DNA of 64,000 nt from an uncultured Christensenellaceae bacterium (GTDB taxonomy: Bacteria; Bacillota; Clostridia; Christensenellales; Borkfalkiaceae), in NCBI GenBank assembly GCA_910588615.1, contig CAJUOI010000003.1, positions 1 through 64,000 of the forward strand. Reading direction: 5' to 3'. This document shows positions 60,914-64,000 of this stretch, one piece after another. Position numbers and translations under genes: made by a program. Position 1 is the stretch's first letter. Each line of letters starts with the position of its first letter. A model generated the notes under the pieces. That model did not search any database. It saw only the letters and a list, made by a program, of their open reading frames with translations, and was not told where the DNA came from.

Positions 60914-62710
60914 TTATTGATGGAATTCCGTGTCGTCGTCGCCGCCTGCCGCCGCGCCGTCCGAAGAGCCCGTCGCACCCTCGTACATCTTGGAGAAGAT
61001 GGGCTGAACGGTATCGGTCAACGTGTCGCAAGCCGTCTTGATGCGCTCGTCGTCGTCCGACTCCATCTCCGCCTTTGCGGAAGCGACCGCATTTTCCACC
61101 GTTTCCTTATCCTCCGGCGAAATCTTCTCACCCGCCTCTTTCAGCGTCTGCTCGATAGAGAAAATCAAACCGTCGAGTCTGTTCTTGTTGTCAAGCTTCT
61201 CTTTTCTCTGCTTATCTTCCGCGGCATACTGCTCCGCTTCGCGGACAGCCTTGTTGATTTCGTCCTCCGAAAGGTTCGTGGAGGAGGTAATCGTAATATC
61301 CGTGCTCTTGCCGGTGCCGAGGTCTTTCGCCGCAACGTTTACGATACCGTTTGCGTCGACGTCGAACGTAACTTCGATCTGAGGAATTCCGCGGGGCGCG
61401 GGTCCGATGCCCTGCAACATGAAACGACCCATCGTCTTGTTGTCGCGGCAGAATTCGCGTTCGCCCTGCAAAATATGAATTTCAACGCTCGTCTGGTTGT
61501 CTGCCGCCGTGGAGAACACCTGGCTCTTTTTGACGGGAATGGTCGTGTTGCGCTCGATGAGCTTGGTGAACACGCCGCCGAGCGTTTCGATACCGAGGGA
61601 CAGAGGCATAACGTCAAGCAGGAGCACGTCCTTCACCTCGCCCGTAAGCACGCCGCCCTGGATCGCCGCGCCGACCGCAACGCATTCGTCGGGATTGATT
61701 CCCTTGAAGGGATCCTTGCCCGTCATTTCCTTTACCTTTGCCATAACCGCGGGAATACGCGTGGAACCGCCGACGAGAATGACCTTGTCGATATCCTCGT
61801 ATTTCAGACCCGCATCCTCCATTGCAAGGCGCATGGGCTCTTCCGTACGCGTTACGAGGTCCTGCGTCAGAGCGTCGAACTTCTGACGCGTGATTTCCAT
61901 TTCGAGATGCACGGGGCCCGCTTCGGTCATGGAGATGAAAGGAAGGGATACGGAGGTCGAGGTTACGCCCGAAAGTTCGATCTTCGCCTTTTCCGCCGCT
62001 TCCTTCAAACGCTGCATCGCCATCTTATCCTTAGACAGGTCGATGCCGTTCTTCGCCTTGAAGTCGTCTACCATGTAGTCCATGATCTTGTTATCGAAGT
62101 CGTCGCCGCCGAGCATCATATCGCCGCGCGTCGCAAGCACTTCGAATACGCCTTCGGAAATTTCGAGTACGGAAACGTCGAACGTACCGCCGCCCAAGTC
62201 GTAGATGATAACTTTGCTGTTCTTTTCCTTGCCCTTGTCGAGACCGTAGGAAAGTGCGGCAGCCGTGGGCTCGTTGATGATACGAAGAACGTTCAAGCCC
62301 GCGATCTTGCCCGCGTCCTTGGTCGCCTGACGCTGGGAGTCGGTGAAGTACGCGGGGCAGGTGATAACAGCATCCGTTACCGTGGTGCCGAGATAAGCTT
62401 CCGCGTCGTCCTTTAATTTCTTTAAGACCATTGCCGAAATTTCCTGCGGCGAATAAGTCTTTTCGTCGATGTTTACTTTAAAATCCGAACCCATATGACG
62501 CTTGATGGAAATAACGGTCTTGTCGGGGTTTGCGACTGCCTGACGCTTTGCGACCTGTCCGACGACGCGCGAACCGTCTTTTTGGAACGCTACGACGGAG
62601 GGAGTCGTACGCGATCCTTCCGCATTCGTGATGACGACGGGCTCGCCGCCTTCCATCACCGCTACACACGAGTTGGTTGTACCTAAGTCGATACCGATTA
62701 CCTTAGACAT
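60914..62710 (-). CDS. dnaK: Chaperone DnaK (Hsp70)
   Basis: A 598-residue Hsp70 of the Gram-positive type (no 24-residue insert in the ATPase domain). GIDLGTTNS at 5-13, IYDLGGGTFDVS, and the substrate domain with DVMPLSLGIETLGG. The C-terminal tail is short and acidic (GGDDDTEF). GGAG precedes the ATG. It lies 28 bases after grpE. Confidence 0.98.
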   Translation of the reverse strand: MSKVIGIDLGTTNSCVAVMEGGEPVVITNAEGSRTTPSVVAFQKDGSRVVGQVAKRQAVANPDKTVISIKRHMGSDFKVNIDEKTYSPQEISAMVLKKLKDDAEAYLGTTVTDAVITCPAYFTDSQRQATKDAGKIAGLNVLRIINEPTAAALSYGLDKGKEKNSKVIIYDLGGGTFDVSVLEISEGVFEVLATRGDMMLGGDDFDNKIMDYMVDDFKAKNGIDLSKDKMAMQRLKEAAEKAKIELSGVTSTSVSLPFISMTEAGPVHLEMEITRQKFDALTQDLVTRTEEPMRLAMEDAGLKYEDIDKVILVGGSTRIPAVMAKVKEMTGKDPFKGINPDECVAVGAAIQGGVLTGEVKDVLLLDVMPLSLGIETLGGVFTKLIERNTTIPVKKSQVFSTAADNQTSVEIHILQGEREFCRDNKTMGRFMLQGIGPAPRGIPQIEVTFDVDANGIVNVAAKDLGTGKSTDITITSSTNLSEDEINKAVREAEQYAAEDKQRKEKLDNKNRLDGLIFSIEQTLKEAGEKISPEDKETVENAVASAKAEMESDDDERIKTACDTLTDTVQPIFSKMYEGATGSSDGAAAGGDDDTEFHQ

Positions 62711-62738
62711 AATATTTTTCTCCTTTTTTCACCCGAAT

Positions 62739-63761
62739 TTATTTTGTAACTACCACCTGCGCGTAACGCAGGATTTTCCCGTTTTGTTCATACCCCTTCT
62801 GATACACTTCCTTCACGATCCCGCTCGCCTCGCCCGCCTTGCACTCGACTGCGGCAATCGCCTCGCTGTCTTTCGGGTCGAATTCCTGCCCGATGGGGTT
62901 GATTTCCGCGATGTTTTCATCGCTGAGCAATTTATGAAACGCGTTGAGCACCATCTCCACGCCCTTGCGGGTATTGGCGTCGGCGCAGCTTTGCAGCGCG
63001 CGTTCGAGATTATCGCCGATCGGGAACAGCTTCTTCACCACGTCCGCCCTGCCATCGGCATAAGACTGCGATTTCGTGTTCTGCGTGCGCCTGCGGTAGT
63101 TGTCGTACTCCGCCGTAACCGCGATCCACTTGCGCTTGTACTCTTCCGCCTCCGCCGCAGACGCCCCGCCCGACGTTTTGCCCGCTGCCGTGCCCGCGCC
63201 CGAAGACGCCGCACTCGGTTTGGATTCGCTCTGGGACGAGCTCGCTTTCGCAGGCGTTTTCCCTGCGCCCGATGCTTTGGAAGCGGCGCCGTCTGCGGGC
63301 TTCGCCGTCTTGGTTTCCGTAACGGGCTCCTCTTTCGGCTCTTCCTTTACCGATTCTTTTGCAGGCTCTTCCGCCTTCGGCTCCTCTTTTATCGCTTCTT
63401 CGGACTCTTCGGGATAATTCCCTTCGGATTGTTCGGTATAGTTCTGCGCAGGCTGTTCGGGATAGGGCTGCTGTCCGTCGTAATTCTCCGGATACCCTTC
63501 GGGATAGCCGTACCCCTCGGGATAACCCTCCGGATAGCCTTCGGGATAACCGTAGCCTTCGGGGTAAGCATAGCCCTCCGGATAGCCGTACCCCTCGGGA
63601 TAGCCGTAGCCTTCCGGATAACCGTAGCCTTCCGGATACCCCTGCCCGTCGTAATTCTCGGGATAGCCCTCGGGATAGCCGTAGCCGTCCCCGTAAGGCG
63701 CGCCGTCATAATTTGCTTCGTCCGGCGCGTAGCCGTCTTTTTTCTTCTTGTCGGGCTTCAT
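62739..63761 (-). CDS. grpE: Nucleotide-exchange factor GrpE with long repeat-rich extension
   Basis: A 340-residue protein; typical GrpE is about 180-200. The conserved part is residues about 205-340 (KWIAVTAEYDNYRRR coiled coil, LFPIGDNLERAL, VEMVLNAFHKLL, EFDP, and the beta-wing VKEVYQKGY...LRYAQVVV). Before it lie a Lys/Asp start, a Tyr/Pro/Glu/Gly tandem-repeat block (about 28-98), a Pro/Glu/Lys stretch and an Ala/Ser/Gly/Lys linker. The ATG at 63761 has GAGGT upstream; a GTG at 63809 lacks a ribosome site. It releases ADP from DnaK. No hrcA precedes it and no CIRCE element was seen. Confidence 0.9.
   Translation of the reverse strand: MKPDKKKKDGYAPDEANYDGAPYGDGYGYPEGYPENYDGQGYPEGYGYPEGYGYPEGYGYPEGYAYPEGYGYPEGYPEGYPEGYGYPEGYPENYDGQQPYPEQPAQNYTEQSEGNYPEESEEAIKEEPKAEEPAKESVKEEPKEEPVTETKTAKPADGAASKASGAGKTPAKASSSQSESKPSAASSGAGTAAGKTSGGASAAEAEEYKRKWIAVTAEYDNYRRRTQNTKSQSYADGRADVVKKLFPIGDNLERALQSCADANTRKGVEMVLNAFHKLLSDENIAEINPIGQEFDPKDSEAIAAVECKAGEASGIVKEVYQKGYEQNGKILRYAQVVVTK
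63473..63683 (-). repeat. Tandem GYPEGY-coding repeats in grpE
   Basis: Ten YPEG and two YPEN tetrapeptides in about 70 residues, mostly as an 18-base unit (YGYPEG). The block is bracketed by two copies of GYPEGYPENYDGQ. Such DNA is prone to slippage, so copy number may vary between strains. Confidence 0.9.
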
Positions 63762-63891
63762 CTCGACCTCACTTGCGCTTTTTGCATCTTCAATGCGACA
63801 ATTTAACACTTTTATATAACAGATTTTGAAGCGGCTTAAACAAAATTCCGCAAAAAAAGTTTTTCTTTTTTAAAATTTTTTCCCGCAGTAC

Positions 63892-63920
63892 TTTACATTC
63901 GGAAGATTTTATATTACAAT
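63892..63920 (+). promoter_or_regulatory. Promoter of the right-edge gene
   Basis: TTTACA (63892-63897), 17-base spacer, TACAAT (63915-63920). Confidence 0.65.
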
Positions 63921-63965
63921 AGTTTCAGACGGTCGCAAATACCCGTCCGTCGGGGGGAGAGGAAC

Positions 63966-64000
63966 ATGAAATCGGAATCTTACGAACTTATTTCGGCACG
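63966..64000 (+). CDS. 5' end of an unidentified gene
   Basis: ATG with GGGGGGAGAGGA upstream; only 11 codons (MKSESYELISA) are inside the window, too few to identify. It diverges from grpE. Confidence 0.6.
   Translation, partial: MKSESYELISA

Noticed and set aside
60917..62416. Plus-strand open frame of about 499 codons opposite dnaK
   Set aside because: Antisense shadow of dnaK; no ribosome site and no recognisable motif.
1..64000. CRISPR arrays, rRNA genes, insertion sequences with transposase, riboswitches
   Set aside because: No regularly spaced direct repeats, rRNA segments, transposase frames or known riboswitch cores were seen on either strand.

Overview
The window looks like a chromosomal segment of a Gram-positive, Clostridia-class Bacillota, probably an uncultured gut lineage of the Christensenellales/Borkfalkia kind. 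This is inferred from gene content only: rubrerythrin, many lipobox lipoproteins, CUT1 sugar ABC transporters, a SpoIIQ-like M23 protein, type III glutamine synthetase and strong Shine-Dalgarno sites. Most genes lie on the minus strand. Many promoters are near-consensus TTGACA/TATAAT with exactly 17 bases between the boxes.

Layout. 0-0.7 kb: decayed large serine recombinase. 0.7-6.2 kb: FAD dehydrogenase and a deoxynucleotidase/guanylate-kinase-like fusion, divergent from two NrnA-like DHH phosphoesterases plus SurE. 6.3-25.3 kb: two head-to-tail minus-strand operons that together resemble an extracellular-DNA utilisation system. The first (deoC-deoD-deoB-cdd-5'-nucleotidase-pdp-tdk-endonuclease I) holds secreted DNA and nucleotide hydrolysis and the whole route from deoxynucleoside to glyceraldehyde-3-phosphate. 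The second has two membrane proteins, an ABC importer (ATPase, two permeases, binding lipoprotein), a staphylococcal-nuclease-like lipoprotein and a 1046-residue lipoprotein with OB-like and Ig-like segments. 26-39.7 kb: a polysaccharide operon (binding protein, two permeases, GH43, a 1746-residue modular carbohydrate-binding lipoprotein, SASA-type acetylesterase) with a divergent AraC regulator and no ATPase gene. 40-42 kb: SpoIIQ-like M23 protein, a possible YwmB-like protein, a GH127 remnant and a GRAM/PH-like protein. 42.1-44.2 kb: an AT-rich controller-restriction-methylation cassette next to tRNA-Gly(CCC). 44.5-49.6 kb: LRR protein, HtrA-type protease, rubrerythrin with two tiny genes, ClC channel. 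49.7-57.8 kb: GH36 alpha-galactosidase, SDR, glnN, gdhA and a nitrilase-fold protein lacking its catalytic triad. 58-59.2 kb: AT-rich GNAT and HTH-membrane genes with look-alike terminators. 59.4-63.8 kb: tRNA-Ala(GGC) and grpE-dnaK-dnaJ, in which GrpE has a roughly 200-residue N-terminal extension built around Tyr-Pro-Glu-Gly repeats. A plus-strand gene starts at the right edge.

How they work together. The proposal for 2-25 kb is this: surface nucleases cut DNA, a surface 5'-nucleotidase dephosphorylates the products, the ABC importer brings in nucleosides or short oligonucleotides, NrnA-like enzymes and SurE finish any oligonucleotides inside, and Pdp/DeoD/Cdd/DeoB/DeoC feed deoxyribose into glycolysis while Tdk salvages thymidine. 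The enzyme assignments are strong. The importer's substrate is inference from operon structure.
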